Shown here in pieces: positions 46,257 to 54,644 of a stretch of 64,000 nucleotides of DNA. Within the stretch, counting starts at the first letter, position 1. Each line of letters starts with the position of its first letter. The stretch spans positions 186,001 through 250,000 of the forward strand of contig JALSRK010000073.1 in the NCBI GenBank assembly GCA_026984795.1, given 5' to 3'. This stretch comes from Solibacteraceae bacterium (lineage in GTDB: Bacteria; Acidobacteriota; Terriglobia; Bryobacterales; Bryobacteraceae). The translations under genes were made by a program, and so were the position numbers. The notes beneath the pieces were generated by a model. The model made no database searches and was not told where the DNA came from. It was given only the letters and a program-made list of their open reading frames with translations.

Positions 46257-47217
46257 CCGCATGCGAGCGCTGCCGGCGCTGGCCGCCGCCGCGGCGGCTT
46301 GTCTGCCCTTCGTCGCCGGTCCGGTGTGCGCCCAGGAACCCTCCGGAGCCGTGTTTCGGGCCGAAACCCGCCTGGTCGTTCTGCACGCCAGCGTGGTGGA
46401 CAAGAAGGGCAAACTGATCACCAACCTGCCGCGCAAGGCCTTCACCGTTTACGAAAACGACGTCAAGCAGGAGATCAAGGTCTTTCGGCGCGAAGACGTC
46501 CCCGTCTCGATGGGCCTGATCATCGACAATTCCGGCAGCATGCGCGACAAGCGCCAGCAGGTCGAGTCCGCCGCCCTCGCCCTGGTCGAGGCTTCCAACC
46601 CCGAGGACGAGATCTTCATCGTCAATTTCAACGACGAGGCCTATCTCGACGTCGATTTCACCAGCGACATCAAGAAGATGGAGGAGGGTTTGACGCGCAT
46701 CGACTCCCGCGGCGGCACCGCCATGCGCGACGCCCTGTCCATGTCCATCGACCACCTGGTCGAGCATGCCAAGAAGGACAAGAAGGTCCTCCTCGTCATC
46801 ACCGACGGCAACGACAACACCAGCGCTGTCACGCTCGAGAAACTCGTGCATAAGGCCCAGCAGGCCGAGGTCCTGATATACGCTATCGGGCTTCTGAATC
46901 AGGAGCAGCGGCGCGAGCGCAAACGCGCCAAGCGCGCCCTCGAGGCTATCACGAAGGCCTCCGGCGGCCTCGCGTACTACCCTGACGACGTCAGTGAAGT
47001 GCACGACATCGCGCTACGGGTCGCCCACGAGATCCGCAACCAGTACGTGATCGCTTACACGCCCACCAACCCTGCGCTCGACGGCTCTTACCGCCGGATC
47101 CGCGTCGAAGTGAAGGCGAAAGGGAACCCCCATGTGCGCACCCGCTCCGGGTACTATGCCTCACCTCTGAAGCCCGGCAAATCGCGTTTGACTGAAGTGA
47201 CCTCGACCGGAGAATGA
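46240..47217 (+). CDS. Exported VWFA protein, acidobacterial type (2)
   Basis: 325 residues; ATG at 46240 overlaps the previous gene, with a second ATG at 46261. Signal peptide ending VCAQ. The same layout as its neighbour: LVVLHASVVDKKGKLITNLP, then a VWFA domain with IDNSGSMRDKRQQ, DSRGGTAMRDAL and ITDGNDNTS, and the shared C-terminal motif RNQYVIAYTPTNPALDGSYR. The pair looks like a local duplication that has diverged. It ends with an ATGA overlap to a small basic gene. Confidence 0.93.
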   Translation: MRLHNNRMRALPALAAAAAACLPFVAGPVCAQEPSGAVFRAETRLVVLHASVVDKKGKLITNLPRKAFTVYENDVKQEIKVFRREDVPVSMGLIIDNSGSMRDKRQQVESAALALVEASNPEDEIFIVNFNDEAYLDVDFTSDIKKMEEGLTRIDSRGGTAMRDALSMSIDHLVEHAKKDKKVLLVITDGNDNTSAVTLEKLVHKAQQAEVLIYAIGLLNQEQRRERKRAKRALEAITKASGGLAYYPDDVSEVHDIALRVAHEIRNQYVIAYTPTNPALDGSYRRIRVEVKAKGNPHVRTRSGYYASPLKPGKSRLTEVTSTGE

Positions 47218-47423
47218 TCCGCCGCCTCTGGAAACTCACCAAAGGCTACCGCGTGGCGCCGTGGAAGAGCCCCTATCTGCGCTGGCGCTTGGAAACCTAC
47301 CTGGGAATCCCTGCTGACGCCATCGGGCCGGCTGAGTTCTTCCGTCTGCTCTGGCGACACCGCCGGGCGTTCCGGCGCTACCTGGACTGGGCGGACCGCA
47401 TGGCCGCTCGCTACGGCGGCTGA
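47214..47423 (+). CDS. Small basic protein coupled to VWFA genes
   Basis: 69 residues, starting on the ATGA overlap with the second VWFA gene. Rich in Arg, Trp and Tyr (RRLWKLTKGYRVAPWKSPYL, FFRLLWRHRRAFRRYLDWAD), probably helical and able to bind nucleic acid or membrane surface. I do not recognise a named family. The tight coupling argues for a real gene working with the VWFA pair. Confidence 0.7.
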   Translation: MIRRLWKLTKGYRVAPWKSPYLRWRLETYLGIPADAIGPAEFFRLLWRHRRAFRRYLDWADRMAARYGG

Positions 47424-47432
47424 AGCCCCCCG

Positions 47433-48500
47433 TCAGAGCGTCTGGGTCACTTTGCGCAGGGCCCGCGGCTGGTCCGGATTCAGCCCCTTCTCTAACGCGA
47501 GACAGGCGCTGAAGAGCTGTGCGGGAACGATGTAGGGGATCGGCGTGTAGGCTTCCGCCGGCAGCGGCCCCCGGACCGTCAGCTTGCCCGGCAGCACGAC
47601 GGCACGCTTCGCCAGCCGCGCCGCCTCGCGGTTCGAGCCGTCGGTGATCGTCAATGTGTCGGCGCCGAGCTGGTTCAGTTTCTCCAGCATCCCCTTCAGC
47701 GACGGCCAGGTCGGTCCGGCCGGGCAGAACAGGAATACCGGGAAGGCGGTCTCCACCATGGCGATCGGCCCATGCAGGAAATCGGCCGAGGAGAACCGCT
47801 CCGCCACCACGTAGCAGGTCTCCATCAGTTTGAGGGCGAACTCGTAAGCGTTGGCGTAGTTCAACCCGCGCCCAACCACCACCGTCTCCCGCATGTAGCG
47901 GTAACCCTTGGCGCGTTCGGCGATCTCCGGCTCGAGCTCCAGCGCCGCCGCCGCCGTCTCGGGGAGCCTCTTCAAATCGTCGAGCTCGATGGGGGCTCCC
48001 AGGGCCCAGGCCAGCAGGTACAGCGCCATCAACTGGCCTGTGTAAGTCTTTGTCGCGGCCACGCTTCGTTCTTTGCCTGCCCGCACCAGGAACCGGTGAT
48101 GCGGAATCCGCGCCAGCGTGCTCGCCGGGGAATTGGTGATCCCCACCGTGAGCGCGCCCAGCTCCCGGGCCCGTTCGAGCACCAGATTCGTGTCCGTGGA
48201 CTCGCCGGACTGCGAGATCGCCACCATCAATGCATCCTTGAGATCGACCTGCGCCTGATACAGGGTGAAGATCGAAGGCGCGGCCAGCGACACCGGCACG
48301 CCGGTGCTGATCTCCAGCAGATACCGGCCGAACAGCGCCGCATTGTCCGAGGTGCCTCGGGCAGCCAGCACCACCAGCCGGGGCCGCCGCCGCTCGATCG
48401 CTCTCTTCAGCCGCTCCGCCGCCTTCAGGGCCCCGTGGAGCGTCTTCTCCAGCGCCGCCGGCTGCTGGTGGATCTCTGCGAGCATGATCGGTCGCGCCAT
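47433..48500 (-). CDS. SIS-domain sugar isomerase/deaminase (GlmS C-terminal type)
   Basis: 355 residues with two SIS (sugar isomerase) domains: the first with AARGTSDNAALFGRYLLE and VAISQSGESTDTNLVLER, the second with VVVGRGLNYANAYEFALKLM and SADFLHGPIAMVE. The KERSVAATKTYTGQL segment is typical of the GlmS/AgaS branch. It lacks the glutaminase domain of GlmS, so it probably deaminates or isomerises an amino-sugar phosphate (NagB-II-like). It could support use of amino sugars released by the NamZ fusion, but that link is inference. Confidence 0.88.
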   Translation of the reverse strand: MARPIMLAEIHQQPAALEKTLHGALKAAERLKRAIERRRPRLVVLAARGTSDNAALFGRYLLEISTGVPVSLAAPSIFTLYQAQVDLKDALMVAISQSGESTDTNLVLERARELGALTVGITNSPASTLARIPHHRFLVRAGKERSVAATKTYTGQLMALYLLAWALGAPIELDDLKRLPETAAAALELEPEIAERAKGYRYMRETVVVGRGLNYANAYEFALKLMETCYVVAERFSSADFLHGPIAMVETAFPVFLFCPAGPTWPSLKGMLEKLNQLGADTLTITDGSNREAARLAKRAVVLPGKLTVRGPLPAEAYTPIPYIVPAQLFSACLALEKGLNPDQPRALRKVTQTL

Positions 48501-48579
48501 AGATCTCAGGCTAGCACGGGCCCGCCGGCCTCCCCGGCCGGCCGGGGCCCTTCGCCGTAGCGCTTCGCAACAGGTGAGA

Positions 48580-49230
48580 ATGGAGGGAGTGCGGAGGGTT
48601 ACTAGAGCTGGGCCGAAACGCGGGTGGCGACACCGTCTATTCGCCGCCTTACTTCCCTTGGTGAGCCACCAGTACGAACCCCTGGTGGCGGAACGAAAGC
48701 GGCGGCTTTTCGGATGCCTGCACGGGCGCGTCGTGGAGATCGGCGCCGGTACGGGCGTGAACTTGCGCTACCTTCCCGGTGATGCCGAGTGGCTGGGGGT
48801 CGACCCTAACCCTTACATGGAGCGTTACATCCGCGCCGAGGCGGCCCGCCTCGGCCGCGACGGCGCCTTCTGCCTCGGCGCCGCCGAACAGTTGCCCGTG
48901 CCCGCCCGGGCCGCCGACGCCGTCGTCGGCACCCTGGTCCTTTGCAGCGTTACCGATCTGGAAAGCGCCCTCCGCGAGATCGTCCGCGTGCTGCGCCCCG
49001 GCGGCCGCTTCGTCTTCATCGAGCATGTAGGAGCTCCCCCGGGCACCCGCACCCGGCGGCGACAAGACTGCATCTGCCCTCTCTGGCGCCGCCTGGCCGA
49101 CGGCTGCCACCCGAACCGCGACACCGTGCGCTGGATCGAGCGCGCCGGCTTTTCGGAGCTCCACTGCGAAAGCTTCACGCTGCCCCTTCCCATTGCCGGT
49201 CCCCACATCGCCGGTTTCGCCGTAAAGTAG
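48580..49230 (+). CDS. SAM-dependent methyltransferase (class I)
   Basis: 216 residues if ATG 48580 is the start; the true start may lie later. The SAM-binding motif VVEIGAGTGVNLRYLPGDAE, the acidic residue in LGVDPNPYM, and LVLCSVTDLESALREIVRVL / PGGRFVFIEHV define a UbiE/methyltransferase-11-type enzyme. The C-terminal part has cysteines (RRRQDCICPLWRRLADGC). Substrate unknown; small molecules or lipids are possible. It is divergent from the SIS gene and lies 33 bases before a PEBP gene. Confidence 0.87.
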   Translation: MEGVRRVTRAGPKRGWRHRLFAALLPLVSHQYEPLVAERKRRLFGCLHGRVVEIGAGTGVNLRYLPGDAEWLGVDPNPYMERYIRAEAARLGRDGAFCLGAAEQLPVPARAADAVVGTLVLCSVTDLESALREIVRVLRPGGRFVFIEHVGAPPGTRTRRRQDCICPLWRRLADGCHPNRDTVRWIERAGFSELHCESFTLPLPIAGPHIAGFAVK

Positions 49231-49263
49231 GTAAGTGGCAGACGACGACGATCGGAGGTAGTC

Positions 49264-49722
49264 ATGACGTTCCGGCTCACTGTGGAAGGATTCCGTGAAG
49301 GCGACACGATTCCCCGCCGCCACACCTGCGAAGGCGAAGACATCTCACCGGCCGTTTTCTGGGAGGACGCGCCGCCGACCGCGAAGAGCTTCGCGCTCAT
49401 CATGGACGACCCGGACGCTCCCGCCGGCACTTGGAACCATTGGCTGCTGTGGGACATTCCCGCCGGCGTCACCCGCATCGAAGAGGGTTTCCAACCGGGT
49501 AGCCTCGGCGTCAGCGGCACCAACGACTTCGGGAAGCGCGGCTATGGTGGACCCTGCCCGCCGCGCGGCCACGGGCGGCACCATTACTACTTCCGCCTCT
49601 ACGCCCTTGACGTCGAGAGTCTCGGACTCCGCGAGGGCGCCCGCCGCGCTCAGCTCGACGCCGCCCTCCGCGGCCACATCCTCGACGAAGCCCAGTACAT
49701 GGGCCGGTACGAGCGCCGCTGA
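49264..49722 (+). CDS. YbhB/YbcL-type PEBP-family protein
   Basis: 152 residues, cytoplasmic (no signal). PEBP signature: RRHTCEGEDISPAVFWEDAP, ALIMDDPDAPAGTWNHWLLW and GYGGPCPPRGHGRHHYYFRL. The anion-binding pocket residues (DPDAP, and the Pro-Pro-His motif PPRGH) are intact. Bacterial members bind small anionic ligands; the E. coli homologues have no firm role. GGAGG upstream. It ends 33 bases from a convergent gene. Confidence 0.94.
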   Translation: MTFRLTVEGFREGDTIPRRHTCEGEDISPAVFWEDAPPTAKSFALIMDDPDAPAGTWNHWLLWDIPAGVTRIEEGFQPGSLGVSGTNDFGKRGYGGPCPPRGHGRHHYYFRLYALDVESLGLREGARRAQLDAALRGHILDEAQYMGRYERR

Positions 49723-49755
49723 GGTCGGAATCTCACCCGGCTCCGCTCTTTTCCG

Positions 49756-50667
49756 TTAAAGCTGCAGCGCGGGGTGTAAATCCATCCGGCTGATCTGTTC
49801 CCGGACCTGCCAGGGTGTCCGCGGGCCGGCTTCGGTTATCACCGCCGCGACCCAATCGAGCGGCGTTGTATCGAAGTACCGGTTGTCCACCTCCACCCCC
49901 TCGACCGGCTCCGGCAGGATTTCGGAAGCCGGCTTCACCGGCTCGTCCGGCAGCCGATAGGCGTGCGGAAGGAACTTCTCGGTCCCGGCCAGGGCGTAGG
50001 CCCGCTTGCCGGCGTGTCGCGCCGCCAGCGCCAGCAAGGCCGTTCCCCGCTTGTTCACTACGCCGGAGGCGGTCACCGCGTCGGCCCCAACCACGGCCAC
50101 GTCGGCCCGCTCGACGTATTCCAGCATCGCTGCATCGATCCCCAGCCGGACCCGGATTCCCGCCTCGGCCAGCTTCCGCGCCAGTTCGAGCCCTTCTCCC
50201 ACCGGACGCGACTCGGTGCAGTACACCACTCCGGCGTGTTTTCCTTTCCAAGCCGTGATGAGCGCGGCCAGCACCGTCGAGCTCGCCGAGTAGGTCACCA
50301 CCCGCTCGGACGCTGCCAGCAGTCTTGCTGTTTCCTCGGAGATCGCTTCCGCCGCCCTCTTCAGATCGGCGACAAACCGGGTGCACAGGCGCCGCAGCGC
50401 TCCGGGGGAGGTCCCCTGCCACAACGCCGCGTTGCTGAGGTTCACCATCGGCGCCATCGACGGCTGGGCCTTCACAAGCGCCCGGCACGTCGCCTCCACC
50501 ACGGTGTGGAACGGTTCGGCGTCCGCCGCCTCCGCCAGCAGCTCCGCTGCGCGGATCGCCAGCTCCACCGCCCCGCTGCGGTTGTCCATCCGGATCGCTG
50601 TCACCCCTGAACGGATCGCTTCGGGCAGGTGCGCCTCCGCCGGTTCCCGTCTGTTTCCCTTCACCAT
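49756..50667 (-). CDS. eIF2B-alpha-like sugar-phosphate isomerase family protein
   Basis: 303 residues from ATG 50667. It matches the eIF2B alpha/beta/delta superfamily: VVYCTESRPVGEGLELARKL, VRLGIDAAMLEYVERADVAV with VGADAVTASGVVNKRGTALL. In bacteria and archaea this fold includes methylthioribose-1-phosphate isomerase and ribose-1,5-bisphosphate isomerase; the conserved Cys (YCTESRP) and Asp (VGADAV) are present. The exact substrate cannot be decided. The next minus-strand gene upstream is a URO-D-like enzyme 53 bases away. Confidence 0.85.
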   Translation of the reverse strand: MVKGNRREPAEAHLPEAIRSGVTAIRMDNRSGAVELAIRAAELLAEAADAEPFHTVVEATCRALVKAQPSMAPMVNLSNAALWQGTSPGALRRLCTRFVADLKRAAEAISEETARLLAASERVVTYSASSTVLAALITAWKGKHAGVVYCTESRPVGEGLELARKLAEAGIRVRLGIDAAMLEYVERADVAVVGADAVTASGVVNKRGTALLALAARHAGKRAYALAGTEKFLPHAYRLPDEPVKPASEILPEPVEGVEVDNRYFDTTPLDWVAAVITEAGPRTPWQVREQISRMDLHPALQL

Positions 50668-50720
50668 TCGGCCCGATTCCTTTGCCGCCGGCTGCCGCCA
50701 ATCCTGCCGTTCCGAGCTTC

Positions 50721-51866
50721 CTACACCGCGGCAGTCTGGGACTGGTACGCGCAACTGCGGCCGGTCTCGTACATCGCCAGCACGTTCTCCGCCGGCACGT
50801 CCGGCTGGATGTTGTGCACCGCCGCCAGCACCCAGCCGCCGCCCCGGCCCAACACGTCGAACAGCCGGCGCACTTCGGCCGCCACCTCCTCGGGGGAGCC
50901 GTGAGGCAACAGGTGCTGGGTGTCGACCCCGCCCCAGAAGGCGATCCGGCCGCCGAACTCCTTCTTCAGCCGCTCCGGCTCCATGTTCTTGGCGCTCACC
51001 TGGACCGGGTTCAGCGCGTCGATGCCCAGCTCGATGAAGTCCGGAATGTAGGCGTAGACGGAACCGCAGGTGTGGTAGAAGATCTTGGCGTGGGTGTGCC
51101 GCCGGATGTGGTCGGTGATCCGCTCCTGGTAAGGCCGGATCAGCTTGCGGTACATCGGCAGGGAGCAGACCGGCCGGTCCTGTAGTCCGACGTCATCGCC
51201 GAAGGCTACGATATCCACCAGGTCGCCCACCTCTTCGTAAGCCCGCCGGTTCATTTCCATCATCACTTCGAGCACGGCGTCGCAGAGGGCGCGGAACAGG
51301 TCGTGGTCGCCGGCCAGGTCGCAGTACCAGTCCTCGAACCCGCGCAGATACTGCGTCTGGTGCACCAGGTGATAGCGGGCGCTGAAGACCACCGCGTAGT
51401 CGGTTTCTTCCTTGAGCCGTTTCGCCTGCTCCCGCAGTCCGCGGAAGCGGCCGGGGTCGGTCGGGTCCGGCCACGGGTACCGGGCGATGTCGGCGGCGGT
51501 GATCTCGCCGGCCAGCGGGCACTCGTTCAGCTCGTAGTAGTGGCAACCCTCCGGCCGCACCCGCACCACGCCCCATTCATCCTTGTGCCGGCCGTCGGGC
51601 AGGATCTCGCCGCCGCCCGAGTCCGGCGGGTTCAGCATCACGCCCCGGCAGTCCACGTCCAGGCGCTCCAGCACCGCCTCGTCGATGGCGTGGAGCTGTT
51701 GCATCGTGTCGATGCACGGGCCAAGCTCTCCCACGCCCAGTTTCTCGATCAGGCGCTCGTAGGCCGGGCGCACCATGCCGGTGACTCGCGTCGAACCGAG
51801 ATCCATCGGCAAGCGGTCCGGTTCCTTGTGCTCCAACGCTGTGAGGATTCGTTCCCGGTGAGTCAT
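50721..51866 (-). CDS. Uroporphyrinogen-decarboxylase-fold protein (URO-D family)
   Basis: 381 residues. It starts THRERILTALEHKEPDRLPM, the usual N-terminus of URO-D-like proteins that are not HemE. IFYHTCGSVYAYIPDFIELG and DALNPVQVSAKNMEPERLKK carry the His/Cys that bind zinc in methyltransferase relatives (MtaA/MtbA type). The protein probably moves a methyl group between a corrinoid or thiol and another acceptor, rather than making haem. Such paralogues are numerous in acidobacteria. No corrinoid protein is adjacent. Confidence 0.88.
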   Translation of the reverse strand: MTHRERILTALEHKEPDRLPMDLGSTRVTGMVRPAYERLIEKLGVGELGPCIDTMQQLHAIDEAVLERLDVDCRGVMLNPPDSGGGEILPDGRHKDEWGVVRVRPEGCHYYELNECPLAGEITAADIARYPWPDPTDPGRFRGLREQAKRLKEETDYAVVFSARYHLVHQTQYLRGFEDWYCDLAGDHDLFRALCDAVLEVMMEMNRRAYEEVGDLVDIVAFGDDVGLQDRPVCSLPMYRKLIRPYQERITDHIRRHTHAKIFYHTCGSVYAYIPDFIELGIDALNPVQVSAKNMEPERLKKEFGGRIAFWGGVDTQHLLPHGSPEEVAAEVRRLFDVLGRGGGWVLAAVHNIQPDVPAENVLAMYETGRSCAYQSQTAAV

Positions 51867-51923
51867 GGCGGGACCATTGTAGGATACCGGCGGCGGAATA
51901 GACAGCCCCGCGCTTGCCGCCCC

Positions 51924-53168
51924 CTACCGGCCGTGTGCGGCGAGCCCCCGCCGTTTCGTCTCGATCGCCTGCTGGAGCTCCTGGGCGCGCCGCCGCTCCT
52001 GGTCCAGTTCGGACCTCAGACGGCTGATCTCCGCTTCCAGGTCCGCCGTCCCGCTCTGCGGAGCGGGCTTGGAAACGGCCGGCTGCCGCGCCGGAGTCCC
52101 CTGACGGCGTGCCGCCTCGGTAACCGTCTTCCCATCGGCGGTTTTCACCCGCAGGGAAAACGTCACCTCTTTGCCGGCGCCACGGTAAGTAAAGCTGCCG
52201 CCGCGGAGTTCCACAGGAGAAAGCTCTAATCTGCGGCGGCTTTCTCCATCGGTGATCTCGAGGGACGCCGCCACCGCCGTCCGGATGACCGGCGCCCGGG
52301 GGTTCCATTCCACGACGAACTGGTCGCCCACCTGGTGCACACCGAGGTCGATATTCCCAGCTACTCGGTCGCTGAATAGTGGCGCGGTCAGGATCACCGC
52401 GAAAGCGGCCAGCGCCACCGCCGCCGCAATGGCCGCCAGCCGGCGCCCCGAAAGCCTCCGCCCGGGCGGTCGGTTCCCCGGATAGGGCAGCGGTTCGGGG
52501 ATAGGTGCGCTCACTCCGCCGGGGCCGGGGCTGGGCGGCGCGGCGACCCCGGGGGAACCCGGAGGAGCGGGCGGAACCCGGGCCGGCTCTCTCGGCCCCC
52601 GCCGCGGCCGTTCCGCCGGATCGAAATCCAGCGGCAGCCGCCGCCGGCGGAGCTCCAACTGTGCCTCCAGCACGGGGCGCCCCGCCATGCGGCCGTCCCG
52701 GTCGCGCAGGAAAAAGCCCACTCGCGCAGGTTCGTACATGTGCGGCCGGATGACAAGGAGCAGTTGCCACGGTTCCGGAAAATACCGGTCAAAGAAGGCT
52801 GCGTCCTCTTCCAAGACCATCAGCTCGCCCCGGGTTCTGGTCCGGAACAGCCCGACGGCTTCGAACTGGCCCAGCGTGGGATCCTCCCTGGCCGTTTCGA
52901 GCAGCTCGGCAAGCGCCTTCTCGTCTTTCTCCGACAGGCTGAAACCCGGACCCCGGGCGTGTTCGCACTCGATCTCCCGCCACTGGTGGATTTCGATCCG
53001 GTTCCCGCTGCGGCGCCCGAACAGTACGCCGCCGATCTCCAGTCCCCGCCGCGGGATCTTCTGCAGACCCACCATCGCCGCCCGGCGCATCGATTCGAGC
53101 GCGGGCTCGCTCACCACCACCGCCAGGTCCAGCTCAGCGACGAACCATTCTCGCGTCGGATTCTCCAT
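51924..53168 (-). CDS. Membrane protein with degenerate JAMM/MPN-like domain and coiled coil
   Basis: 414 residues from ATG 53168; an ATG 17 codons earlier is also possible. The cytoplasmic N-terminal part resembles a JAMM/MPN peptidase (GLEIGGVLFGRRSGNRIEIH; E44 at the usual Glu position). The zinc-binding HxHP motif is replaced by FRTR near 108-111, so it is probably inactive. A Pro-rich linker leads to one membrane helix (LAAIAAAVALAAFAVILTAP, about 243-265), then a beta domain (VHQVGDQFVVEWNPRAPVIR) and a C-terminal coiled coil (DLEAEISRLRSELDQERRRA). Likely a binding or scaffold protein. Confidence 0.75.
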   Translation of the reverse strand: MENPTREWFVAELDLAVVVSEPALESMRRAAMVGLQKIPRRGLEIGGVLFGRRSGNRIEIHQWREIECEHARGPGFSLSEKDEKALAELLETAREDPTLGQFEAVGLFRTRTRGELMVLEEDAAFFDRYFPEPWQLLLVIRPHMYEPARVGFFLRDRDGRMAGRPVLEAQLELRRRRLPLDFDPAERPRRGPREPARVPPAPPGSPGVAAPPSPGPGGVSAPIPEPLPYPGNRPPGRRLSGRRLAAIAAAVALAAFAVILTAPLFSDRVAGNIDLGVHQVGDQFVVEWNPRAPVIRTAVAASLEITDGESRRRLELSPVELRGGSFTYRGAGKEVTFSLRVKTADGKTVTEAARRQGTPARQPAVSKPAPQSGTADLEAEISRLRSELDQERRRAQELQQAIETKRRGLAAHGR

Positions 53169-53434
53169 CCCGGTTCCTGTCTCCGGCCCTGACGGCCGGC
53201 CTCCCCGCGCCTCATCCATCCTACGGCCTGGCTCCCGCCCCTCTCAAGCCCGGGCCGCCCGCTCGGCCGGGCCCCGGCCTGCCGGCCATCCGCTTATCCG
53301 CTTGTATCCACAGGAGATAAATCTGAAGCCCAAGGCTTGATTGTGGCGTCCAATCGAGTGAACACGGACGAAGACCCGCAACGGGGCGCGCCGGTAACTC
53401 GCCTGCTCCAGTACCGAACCACACGCAGATAGGA

Positions 53435-53463
53435 CTGACGGATCAAGCGGTTCATGCTAAATT
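53435..53463 (+). promoter_or_regulatory. Promoter of the tRNA gene
   Basis: CTGACG (53435-53440), 17-base spacer, TAAATT (53458-53463) with the extended -10 TGC just before it. The tRNA begins 17 bases further on. Confidence 0.5.
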
Positions 53464-53480
53464 CAATATGGTTGTCGGGA

Positions 53481-53556
<76 letters not shown>

Positions 53557-53645
53557 CCCCGGGGATGTCGCGGCAGTTTTCTCCGGCGGGCCCGGCACAC
53601 TCAACTGCGCGCGTGCCGCTACTCGAGTTCGCGGCAGCGTAACCG

Positions 53646-54626
53646 ATGCGGAGACTTTTCAAGAATATTCGCTTGCACGTCGCTCCCCGCCGGTTCGAGA
53701 ACTGGGACGACTTCATCCAGAATACTCCCGAGTACTCCATCGGCCTGGAAGTGATCGACGACGTGCCCGGCCACGTCGGCCATCACGTCCACTTCGACCA
53801 TCACAAAGGCGTCATCCGGGAAGCGACCATGAGCGCGGCCATGCAGGCCTATATCGCCGTGCGCCAGGGCCGCCTTATGGAGCGCTGGCTCCAGCGCACC
53901 AATCCGGTGAACGTCTATGTGTGGAACGCCGACCAGGACGTTTGCCTGGCGACTTTCGTCCTTGAATACCATCACCTGCTCGAGCGCTCCGAAGGGGCCC
54001 CGCTGCTGCGCTGGATCGTTCAGTACAACAACAAGATCGATGTTTGCGGCGGGCTCTATCCCGTACGGCTGGAGGAGTTGGAGAAGAACCACTTCACCTG
54101 GGTCTTCGAACCCTACCGCAAGCAGCGCATGGCCGGCAAGCAGAAAGGCGACGACGAGCTGGTCCGCCGCACGATCCGCGAAGTCTGTGACCGGCTCCAT
54201 GCCCTCATGCTCGGCAAGGCCGGCGTCACCCGGATCACCGCGAACCCGGAGATCCTCTACCAGTCCCCCTATGACTTCGTCATCGTGGACGAGAAAGGCG
54301 ACCCGAACTCCCGCCTGGTGTTGGCCTCCCAGGGCCACCGCAACCTGATCAGTCTCATCTGCCGGCGGCCCAACGGCCGCTACACCTATAGCATCATCCG
54401 CGGCTCGCCCTATGACGAAGACACCTTCCAGGTGACCAAGCTCATTGCCGCCTTCCAGGCCGCCGAGGATCTGCCGAATGAGAAGATCTGGGGCGGCTCG
54501 GACCTCGCCGCCGGCTCCGACAGCGAACTGGGCTCCAGCTTGACTTGGCAGCAACTGCGCGACATCGCTGAGCCCATTGTCAAAGACGACTATCTGCAGC
54601 GGCTCCCCGATCCGGTCGCCCGGTAA
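53646..54626 (+). CDS. DHH-motif-containing hypothetical protein
   Basis: 326 residues, soluble. HHVHFDHHKGVIREATMSAA contains a DHH triplet in a setting like DHH phosphoesterases, and VYVWNADQDVCLATFVLEYH has a paired acidic site. The other family motifs and the DHHA1 glycine-rich tail are not obvious. The C-terminal part (YDFVIVDEKGDPNSRLVLAS, SLICRRPNGRYTYSIIRGSP) looks like a nucleotide- or substrate-binding domain. I cannot name a family with confidence; a distant DHH-type phosphoesterase is the best guess. It stands between the tRNA and the IMPase gene. Confidence 0.7.
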   Translation: MRRLFKNIRLHVAPRRFENWDDFIQNTPEYSIGLEVIDDVPGHVGHHVHFDHHKGVIREATMSAAMQAYIAVRQGRLMERWLQRTNPVNVYVWNADQDVCLATFVLEYHHLLERSEGAPLLRWIVQYNNKIDVCGGLYPVRLEELEKNHFTWVFEPYRKQRMAGKQKGDDELVRRTIREVCDRLHALMLGKAGVTRITANPEILYQSPYDFVIVDEKGDPNSRLVLASQGHRNLISLICRRPNGRYTYSIIRGSPYDEDTFQVTKLIAAFQAAEDLPNEKIWGGSDLAAGSDSELGSSLTWQQLRDIAEPIVKDDYLQRLPDPVAR

Positions 54627-54644
54627 CTGCGAGCCGGACCGTCC

